Source: Helicobacter saguini (GTDB taxonomy: Bacteria > Campylobacterota > Campylobacteria > Campylobacterales > Helicobacteraceae). Taken from it: 58,879 nt of DNA. The position numbers and the translations under genes are program-made. Position 1 is the stretch's first letter, and the number at the start of each line of letters is the position of its first letter. Shown here in pieces: positions 1 to 8,458 of the stretch. The stretch covers positions 1-58,879 of the forward strand of contig NZ_JRMP02000018.1 in the NCBI RefSeq assembly GCF_000762875.2, in the 5' to 3' direction. The notes under the pieces were generated by a model, which was not told the DNA's origin, ran no database searches, and saw only the letters and a program-made list of their open reading frames with translations.

Positions 1-1
1 G

Positions 2-973
2 TTGGGGGGGTTGCAAGGGGGGGTAAGGGGGAGCAACCTCGCAATTCACGCCCCCCTTGCCCCCCCTTGCGAACGTGTAGAATTAGAAAGTAAAGGATTA
101 TCAAAAAATATTAAAGAATCTAGCGACTTTGTCAATTCGCGAAGCGAAACAAAAAACTTAGAAAACAAAAAAGATTCTATAAAAAATATAGAATCTAAAA
201 ATATAGAATCTATCACTTGCATAGATTCTACAAATTTAAAAAATCTAGGTTTTAATATAGATTCTATAAAAACACAGAATCTAACTATTGCCACGCCCTA
301 CATTAACGAGCTAGATTCTAGAATCTTAAGCCAAATTTATACGCCACCCCAAACAAATCCACCACATAGCAAAAGAGAGAATCTAAAATATGCAATGAAA
401 CTTCTAAAAGATAGAGGTTTTTACATAAAAAATAATCAACTTTATAACTCTCAACATGAGCCGATAAGTTTTAGCATTTTGCTAAATTCGCCACTTTTTG
501 AGCGCATCGTCCTGCCATTTAAAAAAAATCTAGCCATTTTAGGCATTCCGTTGCAAATCATTTTGGTAGATTCTACGCAGTATGAAAATCGCGTAAAAAA
601 CTTTGATTTTGACATAATCGTAGGCGTTGTGCCGCAAAGTTTGTTCCCAGGAAATGAGCAAGATTTTTTCTTTTCTAGCCATAGCCGCGATATGAATGGG
701 TCGCGAAATTTTTCAGGTGTAAATTTGAAAAGCATTGACTTGCTAATTGATAGACTTAATAAAACGCAGGATTTGCCGACACGTGTGGCGATTTTAAGGG
801 CGATGGATAGAATCTTGCTTTGGCAATTTTATGTTGTGCCGCATTTTTACTCGCCAAATTTTCGCATTGCGGTAAAAAGTGATGTTAAGATTCCAACAGA
901 TTCTAAGGGTGAGTTGCTTTATCCGCCCTATTCTTCGCCATTTAGCGCGTTTTATTTTTGGTGGCGCGAGTAG
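2..973 (+). CDS. ABC transporter oligopeptide-binding protein, YejA-like (5' truncated by window edge)
   Basis: This is the C-terminal part of a periplasmic solute-binding protein of the SBP_bac_5/YejA type, which delivers oligopeptides to an ABC permease. The last ~200 residues carry the family pattern: a 'FDFDIIVGVVPQS' segment, then 'PGNEQ', 'GSRNFSG', and 'AMDRILLWQFYVVP' near the end. The reading frame is open to the window edge and no signal peptide is visible, so the true start lies upstream. Roughly residues 5-80 are not family-like: they are a translated GC-rich inverted repeat (10-74) followed by a run of Lys-Asp-Ser/Glu-Ser-Lys codons from the TAGATTCTA repeat. The family motif resumes at 'NELDSR'. 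The stop is TAG. Family call is fairly sure; the transported peptide is unknown. Confidence 0.75.
   Translation: MGGLQGGVRGSNLAIHAPLAPPCERVELESKGLSKNIKESSDFVNSRSETKNLENKKDSIKNIESKNIESITCIDSTNLKNLGFNIDSIKTQNLTIATPYINELDSRILSQIYTPPQTNPPHSKRENLKYAMKLLKDRGFYIKNNQLYNSQHEPISFSILLNSPLFERIVLPFKKNLAILGIPLQIILVDSTQYENRVKNFDFDIIVGVVPQSLFPGNEQDFFFSSHSRDMNGSRNFSGVNLKSIDLLIDRLNKTQDLPTRVAILRAMDRILLWQFYVVPHFYSPNFRIAVKSDVKIPTDSKGELLYPPYSSPFSAFYFWWRE
10..74. repeat. GC-rich inverted repeat with G7/C7 tracts
   Basis: The left arm (10-31) contains G7-TAA-G5 and the right arm (51-74) contains C6-TTG-C7-TTGC. They pair almost perfectly around a 19-nt loop. The element lies in frame inside the binding-protein gene and stands out sharply from the AT-rich surroundings. 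The plus strand also carries three long G runs (4-10, 17-23, 27-31), enough for a G-quadruplex. A related but shorter copy is at 1667-1702. Confidence 0.8.
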
Positions 974-1056
974 AATTTATGGTGAGTAGATTTATGGCAA
1001 GAGTAGATTTATGGAATAAAATTTGCGTTTATACAAGTTATAAAGTGGGGAAAAAT

Positions 1057-2775
1057 ATGAAAAAAATTATATTATTTTTGATATGTTTTAGTGCGTTAAA
1101 TGCTGAATCTAGCGATGCTTCTTGGGGCGAGATTTTGCAAGATTCTACAAAAGCAGCGCAAAAATTAATGAAAGATATAGAATCTAAAAATAATCCGTCA
1201 TTGCGAGCGAAAGATAGTGAGCGTGGCAATCCAAATTCTATGGAATCTAAAAAAGATTCTAATGTTACAAAAAGTGTAGAAATGCCAAAAGTCGCCCCGA
1301 CAAAGTTACCAAAAGTAACACCCACAACGCCACCCAAAATAGAATCTAAAAAGATAGAATCTAAAAAGCAAGATAGCATAAACGTCCCAAGCATAGAAGT
1401 CCCAAATATAAATATCCCAGAAATCCACGTGCCAAAATCAAGCAACATAGAATCTAAAAACTTGCAAAATATAGAATCTAGATTCTATAAAAATACTAAA
1501 TCTAATAACTTTGAAAGCATAAAACTTGCAGATTCTAGTGAAATACAAAAAGCTCCATATATCCCAACTATAAAAAATGTAACGCCTTTAAAAGATTCTA
1601 ACATTCCACAAACACAAAGGCAAAATTTAGAATCTAATTTGCAAAATATGGAATGCAAGGATGATTCCCCCCTCCCTTGCGGAGGGGGGCTAGGGGGGCG
1701 GGTAAAAAACCACGAAAATAAAGGAGATTCTAAAAAACAAGATTCTATAAACCAAAACACAGAATCTAAAACGCAAGATTCTAAAAAAAACATAGAATCT
1801 AAAAACACCAAAAACCCACAGCAAAAAACAACCCCAAACATCCGCGATTTCCGCGATGATTTTAATATTAACAAAGAAGCAAACCCAGAAAATGTAGAAA
1901 TCACGCAAAACCCCGCACAAAGCCAAGATGAAGCACTCCAAATCGACCAGCAAGAATATGACGAGCAACTTGCCATTGAAAAGCACGATGTGGAAATCAA
2001 AAAACGGCTAGATTTAGACCCGCTTTTTACGGCTCAAAGGGCGCAAATAGGCGGCGGATACCACGCGATGCTAGCACTTGGCGATACGCAGACGCTAATT
2101 TTTAATGCGGCTTTTGCAAATGCGCAGCTCCCTTTGAATCTTCGCATTTTTGCCCTAAATATCTATGGTGGCGCAAGCTGGGGAAAAGCTGATATGACTT
2201 TGCAGGATATAAGTATACAATCTCAATATTTTAGTGCAAATGGCGGTGCACAACTAAGTATTCCACTAACGCGTAAGTTTGTCGTAGCACACGCTGTTTT
2301 GGGCGGTGAGTATGGCATCGGTAATTATAGCACTGGTATTGATGGGAGTGCTATAAATGAGATTAATGGCTTTGCGGGCGTTGATTTTGTGTATAATGAC
2401 TTTGTTTTTCGCCCATATTTAGGCAGTGTTTTTTATTTTTTTAATATGGATAGCCTAAAAAGTGGGCTACTTGGCGGCATTAATGGCTATCTTGGTTTTA
2501 ATACTTTTTATATCCATAAAAAAACCACAGGTAACCTTGCAGTAAGCATTTCACGCGATTTTTTACGCCCTAGTGGCGGCATTTTTCTTATTATGCCTAT
2601 CCAAAATAACGCGCTTTATTTAGGGCAAAAATCCACAAATTTAAATGTAGATTTTGGCATAGAAATGGCTGCGTCTCGCCATTTTGTAATTAAGGGCAAC
2701 GCACAAGTTTCATACAACCTAAGCTACTATGTAGTCACCGCCCTTATCAAAGTCTCCGCATATTTTAGATTCTAA
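1057..2775 (+). CDS. outer-membrane beta-barrel protein with repeat-coded disordered N-terminal half
   Basis: I start at ATG 1057 rather than the upstream in-frame 958 because it begins a clear signal peptide (MKKIILFLICFSALNA) after a GGGGA-rich stretch. Residues ~20-320 are low complexity, rich in Asp/Glu-Ser-Lys and Pro-Lys, and are built from TAGATTCTA-family repeats, one RPE-like repeat (1196-1232) and one GC-rich hairpin (1667-1702). Residues ~340-572 look like an outer-membrane barrel: alternating hydrophobic/aromatic strands with Gly-Asn turns and a terminal aromatic strand ending in Tyr-Phe-Arg-Phe. This resembles the barrel proteins at 8459 and 9779 in architecture. The disordered half would lie in the periplasm. 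Specific function is unknown. Confidence 0.7.
   Translation: MKKIILFLICFSALNAESSDASWGEILQDSTKAAQKLMKDIESKNNPSLRAKDSERGNPNSMESKKDSNVTKSVEMPKVAPTKLPKVTPTTPPKIESKKIESKKQDSINVPSIEVPNINIPEIHVPKSSNIESKNLQNIESRFYKNTKSNNFESIKLADSSEIQKAPYIPTIKNVTPLKDSNIPQTQRQNLESNLQNMECKDDSPLPCGGGLGGRVKNHENKGDSKKQDSINQNTESKTQDSKKNIESKNTKNPQQKTTPNIRDFRDDFNINKEANPENVEITQNPAQSQDEALQIDQQEYDEQLAIEKHDVEIKKRLDLDPLFTAQRAQIGGGYHAMLALGDTQTLIFNAAFANAQLPLNLRIFALNIYGGASWGKADMTLQDISIQSQYFSANGGAQLSIPLTRKFVVAHAVLGGEYGIGNYSTGIDGSAINEINGFAGVDFVYNDFVFRPYLGSVFYFFNMDSLKSGLLGGINGYLGFNTFYIHKKTTGNLAVSISRDFLRPSGGIFLIMPIQNNALYLGQKSTNLNVDFGIEMAASRHFVIKGNAQVSYNLSYYVVTALIKVSAYFRF
1196..1232. repeat. short palindromic element, RPE-like (CGTCATTGCGAGCG...GCAATCC)
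   Basis: The sequence begins CGTCATTGCGAGCGAAAG and ends GCGTGGCAATCC. ATTGC (1200-1204) pairs with GCAAT (1226-1230), with further pairing inside. It resembles palindromic elements that occur inside genes in other AT-rich genomes such as Rickettsia. Here it is in frame and encodes Pro-Ser-Leu-Arg-Ala-Lys-Asp-Ser-Glu-Arg-Gly-Asn-Pro. Confidence 0.6.
1667..1702. repeat. GC-rich hairpin repeat (CCCCCCTCC-CTTGC-GGAGGGGGG)
   Basis: Nine-base perfect arms (1667-1675 and 1681-1689) flank the loop CTTGC, followed by another G6 run. It is in frame within the barrel-protein gene and is read as Pro-Leu-Pro-Cys-Gly-Gly-Gly-Leu-Gly-Gly. It shares the C-run/TTGC/G-run pattern with 10-74. Confidence 0.75.
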
Positions 2776-2787
2776 AACTTTTTAGGG

Positions 2788-2793
2788 TATAAT
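2788..2793 (+). promoter_or_regulatory. -10 box (TATAAT) upstream of pnp
   Basis: A consensus TATAAT (GGGTATAAT) ends 23 bases before the pnp ATG. The G-rich preceding bases fit a Helicobacter sigma-70 promoter, in which the -35 is usually weak. Confidence 0.6.
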
Positions 2794-2816
2794 AAGCCTT
2801 TATTTCAAGGACTTTT

Positions 2817-5006
2817 ATGGACATAACATTACAAATTAATGGGAAAGATGAGACTTATACACTGCAAAAATATGCTGGGTTGTGCGATGTGGCGGTGCTG
2901 CAAAAGGTCGGTGGTAGCGTGATTTTATGCACGATTTGTATCGATTATGAAAGTGAGAATAAAGAAGATTTTTTGCCCTTAAGCGTTCAATATATTGAGA
3001 AAATGTATGCGGTAGGTAAGATTCCAGCGGGTTTCATTAAGCGCGAAGGAAAGCCTAGCGATAGTGAGATTCTAACTTCGCGTCTTATTGACCGCTCTCT
3101 AAGGGCGATTATGCCAAAGGATTTCCCTTATACACTGCAGGTGACGCTTATGGTTTTAAGCTATGACAATAAGAGCGATTTGCAACAAGATGCGTTAAAT
3201 CTTGCAAGTATTTCACTTTTTCTCTCATCTGTGCCGATAAAAAATAAAAAACTACTATGTGCTAGTCGCATTTTGCAACTAGATTCTAAAATCGTTGCCA
3301 CAAGTGATATTAATGATTTGAAAAATTCCACACTCGATTTATTTGTGAGTGGATTTGATAATAAAATTAGTATGATTGAAATGCAGAAACTCCGCACAAC
3401 AAAGGATTCTAAAGACTCTATAGAATCTAAAAACACGCCAGATTCTAAAAACCCTACCAAAGATTCTAAAACAGATTCCAAAAAAGATTCTAAAACAACA
3501 GAATCTAACCCCGCCATAATCACCAAAGAAAACCTACTAAAAGCCCTAAAATACGCCATCAAAGATATAGAATCTAAAAGCAAAATCTACACAAAAGCCT
3601 TTAAAAAATTTGCCAAACCAAAGCATAAAATTACAAATTGTAACAAAATAGATTCTAACCTTTTGCAAACTTTGAGTAAAAAATACACAAAATCCATAAA
3701 AACCGCGCTAATTTCACTTAGCAAAAGTGAAAGGCAAACGCAAATGAAAGCCTTAATAGAATCTATTGCAAACGCCGAAAACATAGACCCCCAAATCACC
3801 GCAACGCACATCTACGCCCTTAAAAAAGACATTATGCGTGAGATGATTTTAAGCAAGGGCAAACGCGCTGATAATCGCAAACTAGATTCTATCCGCCCTA
3901 TAAATATAGAATCTAACATCCTGCCACACGCCCATGGCAGCGCGGTTTTCACGCGTGGGCAAACGCAAGTCCTTGTCACTTGCACTTTGGGTAGCGAAAA
4001 TGAAGCGCAAAAGGGCGATTCGCTATCAAATGTAACAAAAAGTAACGTTATGTTCCACTACAATTTTCCGCCCTTTTGCGTTGGTGAAGCCTTTCCCATT
4101 TTAGCGCAATCAAGGCGTGAATTAGGGCATGGCAACCTTGCGTTAAGAGCGATAGAATCTAGCATCCCAAAGCTCCCAAATACCTTGCGTTTCGTAAGCG
4201 AAGTGCTAAGCTCAAATGGCTCAAGCTCGATGGCTAGCGTGTGCGGGGCGTCTTTGGCACTGAAAGGCGCTGGGGTTGAAATGCGTGAAATGGTCGCTGG
4301 AATCGCCATCGGCTTGGTCTTTGAAAGCGATACGCGATACGCGATTTTGAGCGATATTATGGGGCTAGAAGATTTTGATGGCGATATGGATTTTAAAATC
4401 GCTGGGACGCGCGCTGGTTTTAGTGCGCTGCAGCTTGACATTAAGCTAGATTCTATAAGTCTTAAGATTTTAGGTGAGTGCTTGGAGCGCGGCAGCAGCG
4501 GGATTTCTCATATTTTGGATATTATGGAAAAGGTCAAAATTGTGCCAAATGTTTCGATTTTACCCAAAAGTGAGAGTTTTGCCGTGCCGCAGGGCAGTTT
4601 AAGCGATATTATCGGGCAGGGCGGGCGCGTGATAAAGGACATCATTAGCCGCTTTAATGTGAGTGTGAATTTGGATAAGGACAAGCATATCGTAACGCTT
4701 AGTGGTGCGGATTTTGCGGGGGTTAAGGCGGCTAAAGAGCACATAGATTCTATCGTGGAGTCTTCGTTGCGTAAAAAGGAGAAACGCGAAAATATAGAAT
4801 CTACTTTTAAGATTGATAGCATCTATCTTGGCGTGGTGAAAAAAATCACTGATTTTGGCGTATTTGTGGAAATAGCCCCTGAAATCGAAGGCTTAATCCG
4901 CACCGAAAAACTAGCCCTTTTGCAATCTCCTTTAGAGCTAGATTCTAAAATCCAAGTGAAAGTGATAAACAACACAAATGGCAAATTAGAACTAACTTTG
5001 GAGTGA
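2817..5006 (+). CDS. pnp: polyribonucleotide nucleotidyltransferase (PNPase)
   Basis: PNPase degrades RNA from the 3' end using phosphate, releasing nucleoside diphosphates. It acts in the cytoplasm in mRNA turnover. The sequence shows two RNase PH domains; the second carries the conserved 'SNGSSSMASVCG' stretch near residue 465 and the acidic 'DFDGDMDFKIAGT' active-site stretch near 520. A KH domain with 'IIGQGGRVIKDI' follows near 597, then an S1 domain from about 666 to the end. At 729 residues it is longer than the usual ~690-710. The excess is mainly residues ~196-231, a repeat-coded Asp-Ser-Lys/Glu-Ser-Lys insert between the first RNase PH domain and the alpha-helical linker. Catalytic residues appear intact. 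Transcription probably starts from the TATAAT at 2788. Confidence 0.95.
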   Translation: MDITLQINGKDETYTLQKYAGLCDVAVLQKVGGSVILCTICIDYESENKEDFLPLSVQYIEKMYAVGKIPAGFIKREGKPSDSEILTSRLIDRSLRAIMPKDFPYTLQVTLMVLSYDNKSDLQQDALNLASISLFLSSVPIKNKKLLCASRILQLDSKIVATSDINDLKNSTLDLFVSGFDNKISMIEMQKLRTTKDSKDSIESKNTPDSKNPTKDSKTDSKKDSKTTESNPAIITKENLLKALKYAIKDIESKSKIYTKAFKKFAKPKHKITNCNKIDSNLLQTLSKKYTKSIKTALISLSKSERQTQMKALIESIANAENIDPQITATHIYALKKDIMREMILSKGKRADNRKLDSIRPINIESNILPHAHGSAVFTRGQTQVLVTCTLGSENEAQKGDSLSNVTKSNVMFHYNFPPFCVGEAFPILAQSRRELGHGNLALRAIESSIPKLPNTLRFVSEVLSSNGSSSMASVCGASLALKGAGVEMREMVAGIAIGLVFESDTRYAILSDIMGLEDFDGDMDFKIAGTRAGFSALQLDIKLDSISLKILGECLERGSSGISHILDIMEKVKIVPNVSILPKSESFAVPQGSLSDIIGQGGRVIKDIISRFNVSVNLDKDKHIVTLSGADFAGVKAAKEHIDSIVESSLRKKEKRENIESTFKIDSIYLGVVKKITDFGVFVEIAPEIEGLIRTEKLALLQSPLELDSKIQVKVINNTNGKLELTLE

Positions 5007-5009
5007 AAA

Positions 5010-5852
5010 TTATTTTTTTGCGAAAAATAGGGTGAAATTTACCCATTTAAATAGAATCTCAATGTGCGTGAAACCAGCAGTTTTAAGTAGCGAAATATTT
5101 TCAGCCACGCTATAAGGCACTAGCACATTTTCTAAGGCTTCTCGCTTCTTATAAATCTCGCCTTGTGTGTAGCCTTGTTTTTTTTTATATTCATAATAAA
5201 GCGAAATCATTTGAGATTCTAACTTAGAATCTGTGGTGATAACTTTCTCGGCAAATAAAAAAACTCCACCGCTTTTTAGGGCATCATAAATTTTTTTTAT
5301 CAAATCTTGTCGCTGCAGTGGTCGCACAAATTGCAAGGTATAAAACGCACAAATTATGTCCGCTTTTTTAAAATTAAAACTTAAAAAATCCGCATTTTTA
5401 AACTCAATATTTGCACTCATTGCCTTTGCTTTAAGTCTAGCGCGAGTTAGCATAGCAGGCGAATTATCAATGCCTATAAGTTCTAAATTTTGTAACTTTT
5501 TAGGCTGTGTTTTAGAATCTTCAAAGTTATGATTTTTAGAATTTTCTCTTTTACTAGATTCTATAAAGTCCTGTGAATTTTTAGAATCTGTTTTTAAACT
5601 TTCAATAAGTTTTAATAAAAGATTCCCCGTGCTGCAACCTAAATCATAAATAATACTAGATTCTATAACTTCTTTAGAATCTAAGTTAGCATTTTTAGAA
5701 TTTAGATCCTGTAAAATAAAAAAAATAGCAATGTTTAGAATCTCATCATAAAAAGGGATAGAACGTTCAATCATATCATCAAACACACTTGCCACAAGCT
5801 CATTAAACTCAAATTTTTCATTATAATCTTGTGTAAAAATATTATCTTTCAT
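5010..5852 (-). CDS. cmoA: carboxy-S-adenosyl-L-methionine synthase (CmoA)
   Basis: CmoA converts S-adenosylmethionine and prephenate to carboxy-SAM, used to modify wobble uridine-34 of certain tRNAs. The protein begins with the family signature 'FNELVASVFDDMIERSIPFY' and has the SAM-binding motif 'DLGCSTGN' at about residues 71-78 and 'LIGIDNS' further on. It is 280 residues against ~240 usual. The surplus is a repeat-coded insert at about residues 88-120 (Asp-Ser-Lys, Glu-Ser-Ser) lying between motif I and motif II, so it probably forms a surface loop. It is convergent with pnp, with 3 bases between stops, and 17 bases downstream of comM on the same strand, so comM-cmoA may be co-transcribed. 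Confidence 0.9.
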   Translation of the reverse strand: MKDNIFTQDYNEKFEFNELVASVFDDMIERSIPFYDEILNIAIFFILQDLNSKNANLDSKEVIESSIIYDLGCSTGNLLLKLIESLKTDSKNSQDFIESSKRENSKNHNFEDSKTQPKKLQNLELIGIDNSPAMLTRARLKAKAMSANIEFKNADFLSFNFKKADIICAFYTLQFVRPLQRQDLIKKIYDALKSGGVFLFAEKVITTDSKLESQMISLYYEYKKKQGYTQGEIYKKREALENVLVPYSVAENISLLKTAGFTHIEILFKWVNFTLFFAKK

Positions 5853-5869
5853 AACTTTTACCCTAAAAT

Positions 5870-7423
5870 CTACGTCCTGCGGTAGCTAAGTGCCTCTAGT
5901 ATGTGCGCCTTTTGTATATGCGTAGAATCTTGCATATCAGCAATGGTTCGCGCCACTTTCCGCACCTTTTGCTCCCCACGATAAGATAGCGAAAAACGCG
6001 TGCGTGCTTGCTCTAGCAGCTCCTTGCAATTAGAATCTAACTCGCAAAATTTATCCACTTGCATTTCATTTAGCTTCCCATTAAACACCACGCGACCCTT
6101 GCTATCAAACTGCCCACGCTTTACCTGCTTTTCAAATACGCAAAATACTATATCTTGCATTTTTTTAGAATCTAGATTGCTAAATTTAGAATTTTGCTCT
6201 TTAAAAGTTCCACTTTCGCTAACCTGCTCTTGCATTTGGATATACAAGTCAATTCTATCCAAAAACGGCTCACTTAAATGATTTCGATAAGTGCGAATCT
6301 CAGCCTCCTTGCACCGACACTCCTTTGTAAGCGAGAGAAGATTCCCACACGGACAGGGATTCATCGCCGCGACAAACAAAAACGAAGTATCATAAATAAT
6401 CTTGCTACTAACGCGCGAAATGGCGAGTTTATTATTCTCCAGCGGCTCACGAAGCGACTCCAAAATATCGCGTTTAAAGTAAGGCAACTCATCAAAAAAA
6501 ATCATTCCATTATGGGCAAGGGCAATCTCGCCCGGGCTAACCTTAAACTGCGATGCAGAGCCTAAAATACTAGCTTTTGACGCACTTTGATGTGGGGCAC
6601 GAAAACTCCGCTTTGGCTGATATTCCAACGTCTGCTCGTTAAAGGCTTGGAGCTTGACAGATTCTATCATTTCGGTTAGACTAAGCGGGGGCAAAATATC
6701 CTGCATTCGCTTTGCAATCATACTTTTACCACACCCAGGACTTCCCTCAAACAAAATATTATGGAATCCACAAGCAGAAATCAATGCCGCATAAATCGCA
6801 CCCGGCTGATTTTTCACCTCGCTAAAATCACTCTCAAAATCATCGCTAAAATAATATTTTTTAGAATCTATCTCAATACTTTTAAAGTCAAAATCTTTGC
6901 TTTGACGCGTTGGAAGTGCCTTGCCACGCAGGATTTCAAGGGCTTGTGTGATAGAAGATGCAAACGCCATTTCTAAATTTGGAATCTTGCTAAAAAGCTC
7001 TCTTGCTTCGGCTGGGAGTATCACTTTTGCATTTGGGAATTTTAAGGCGATGTCAAGGAGCATAGGATAGATTAACGTGACATTTTTGATGTCGCCATTT
7101 AGCCCTACTTCGCCAAATGCAAACCACTCATTTAACGCCAAACACTCCTTACTAGCGGCGATTAAAAGGGCGATGGGTAAATCAAATTGACTGCCATTTT
7201 TTGGCAAGTCGCTGGGGGATAAATTAATGTTTAGTTTTAATGCGGGAAATTCAAATCCTAGATTGACAAGTGCGCTGCTAACGCGATACTGCGCCTCTTT
7301 TATGGAGCTAGAAGCAAGTCCTGTGATGTTAAAGGCAGGCAGCCCACGCGTGAAAGTAGCCTCGACTTCCACGACTTTGGAATCTAGCCCATCTTGTGTA
7401 GCGCATAGGATTTTATTGACCAT
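5870..7423 (-). CDS. comM: YifB/ComM family Mg-chelatase-like AAA+ ATPase
   Basis: This family includes ComM, a hexameric helicase that extends branch migration during natural transformation. The N-terminal ~200 residues form the Lon-S5-like 'ChlI' domain ('LNINLSPSDLPKNGSQFDL'). The AAA+ core has Walker A 'GSPGCGKS' around residue 225 and Walker B 'IFFDELPYF' around 305. The C-terminal domain has the Cys-rich 'NPCPCGN...CRC' segment and 'LDRIDLYIQM'. Length (517) is typical. A few repeat-coded Asp-Ser residues sit between domains (~185-195 and ~410). Its presence fits a naturally competent organism, which matters because the window is full of a short iterated sequence. Confidence 0.9.
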   Translation of the reverse strand: MVNKILCATQDGLDSKVVEVEATFTRGLPAFNITGLASSSIKEAQYRVSSALVNLGFEFPALKLNINLSPSDLPKNGSQFDLPIALLIAASKECLALNEWFAFGEVGLNGDIKNVTLIYPMLLDIALKFPNAKVILPAEARELFSKIPNLEMAFASSITQALEILRGKALPTRQSKDFDFKSIEIDSKKYYFSDDFESDFSEVKNQPGAIYAALISACGFHNILFEGSPGCGKSMIAKRMQDILPPLSLTEMIESVKLQAFNEQTLEYQPKRSFRAPHQSASKASILGSASQFKVSPGEIALAHNGMIFFDELPYFKRDILESLREPLENNKLAISRVSSKIIYDTSFLFVAAMNPCPCGNLLSLTKECRCKEAEIRTYRNHLSEPFLDRIDLYIQMQEQVSESGTFKEQNSKFSNLDSKKMQDIVFCVFEKQVKRGQFDSKGRVVFNGKLNEMQVDKFCELDSNCKELLEQARTRFSLSYRGEQKVRKVARTIADMQDSTHIQKAHILEALSYRRT

Positions 7424-7648
7424 GTTTTCTCTTTATTATTGATATTGTTTTTAACGGCTTTAATTATATCCATAAAATCTTTAGAATTTTCAAAATTATA
7501 AAGATTCCCATATTATTCATAAAATTATTGCCATACATTCATTCTAAGTTTTATGTTGTTTGGAATACTTTGTGTATTGTATTTCTTGAAATTTTATTGA
7601 TAGAATCTTAAGACTTGTTAGATTCTAGAATACATTCTAAGGCTTTTT

Positions 7649-8413
7649 ATGCTAAATAAAAAATGGTTTTGGCGGGTAAATTCGCTAGTTTTAATTGTGG
7701 TTTTATTATTCTTATGGCAGTTTTTTGCGATGAAATATGCGAATACTCAGCTCTTACCAGCACCTAGTATGGTGTGGGATACATTTATTGAAATGTCGCA
7801 AAATAATTTGCTATCTAGCATGGAAGTCTCTTTACAGCGATTTGCTATTGGCTTTAGCATTGGGGCTGTTCTTGCGATTTTTTGCGGATTTATTTTGGGA
7901 ATGATTAAAAATCTTGAGATTTTGCTTGAGCCACTTATCCAGCTTTTGCGTCCTATTTCGCCTGTGGCGTGGATTCCATTGCTTTTGCTTTGGGTTGGCA
8001 TTGGAGAAATGCCTTGTATTCTTATTATTGCTTATGCCGTATTTTTCCCTGTGCTATCCCTTTGTATAACGGGGGTGCGGCAGGTCAATCACGACTATAT
8101 TCTAATGGCAAAAAATTTCGGTGCAAGTCCTTTTAGAATCTTTTTTAATATTATTTTACCCAGCACATTTTTGCATCTTTCAAGTGGGCTAAAACTAGCT
8201 GCTAGCGTAGCGTGGATACACCTTGTCGCAGGTGAAATGCTAGGACCACAAAGTGGGCTAGGCTACATCGTGCAAAATGGGCGAAACACACTAGAGACGG
8301 CTGAAGTAATCGTAGGAATGTTTCTTATAGGGATTTTAGGCTATATTATTTATACATTTTTTGTGTTGTTTGAGCGAATTGTAACAAAATTTTTGGGTGG
8401 GAAATTTAGCTAG
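7649..8413 (+). CDS. ABC transporter permease, SsuC/TauC/NrtB type (isolated)
   Basis: This is an inner-membrane permease of the family that imports sulfonates, nitrate, taurine or pyrimidine precursors. About six membrane segments are visible. The BPD_transp_1 coupling loop reads 'DYILMAKNFGASPFRIFFNIILP', matching the EAA-G-I-LP pattern that contacts the ATPase. Length (254) is normal. What is odd is that no ATPase or solute-binding protein gene is adjacent: the neighbours are comM on the other strand and a barrel protein. It may work with components encoded elsewhere. The substrate cannot be read from the sequence. Confidence 0.85.
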   Translation: MLNKKWFWRVNSLVLIVVLLFLWQFFAMKYANTQLLPAPSMVWDTFIEMSQNNLLSSMEVSLQRFAIGFSIGAVLAIFCGFILGMIKNLEILLEPLIQLLRPISPVAWIPLLLLWVGIGEMPCILIIAYAVFFPVLSLCITGVRQVNHDYILMAKNFGASPFRIFFNIILPSTFLHLSSGLKLAASVAWIHLVAGEMLGPQSGLGYIVQNGRNTLETAEVIVGMFLIGILGYIIYTFFVLFERIVTKFLGGKFS

Positions 8414-8458
8414 TTTATTATAACTTTAGATTCTATAACATTACAAAAAGGACATTTT

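Noticed and set aside
958-1056. Upstream start at 958 for the first barrel protein
   Set aside because: It would bury the signal peptide (MKKIILFLICFS) 33 residues inside the protein and overlap the previous gene.
1485-2000. Long open frames on the opposite strand of repeat-rich genes (also 3161-3583, 8410-8673, 18023-18400, 52611-52886)
   Set aside because: The self-complementary motif lacks stops in two of three frames on both strands, so antisense frames stay open wherever it is dense. Their products are only Leu-Glu-Ser/Leu-Asp-Ser strings without ribosome-binding sites.
7555-7600. Possible sigma-54 promoter (TTTGGAATACTTTGTGTA) upstream of the ABC permease
   Set aside because: The -24 GG is present but the -12 GC is GT, and the permease is not an expected RpoN target.
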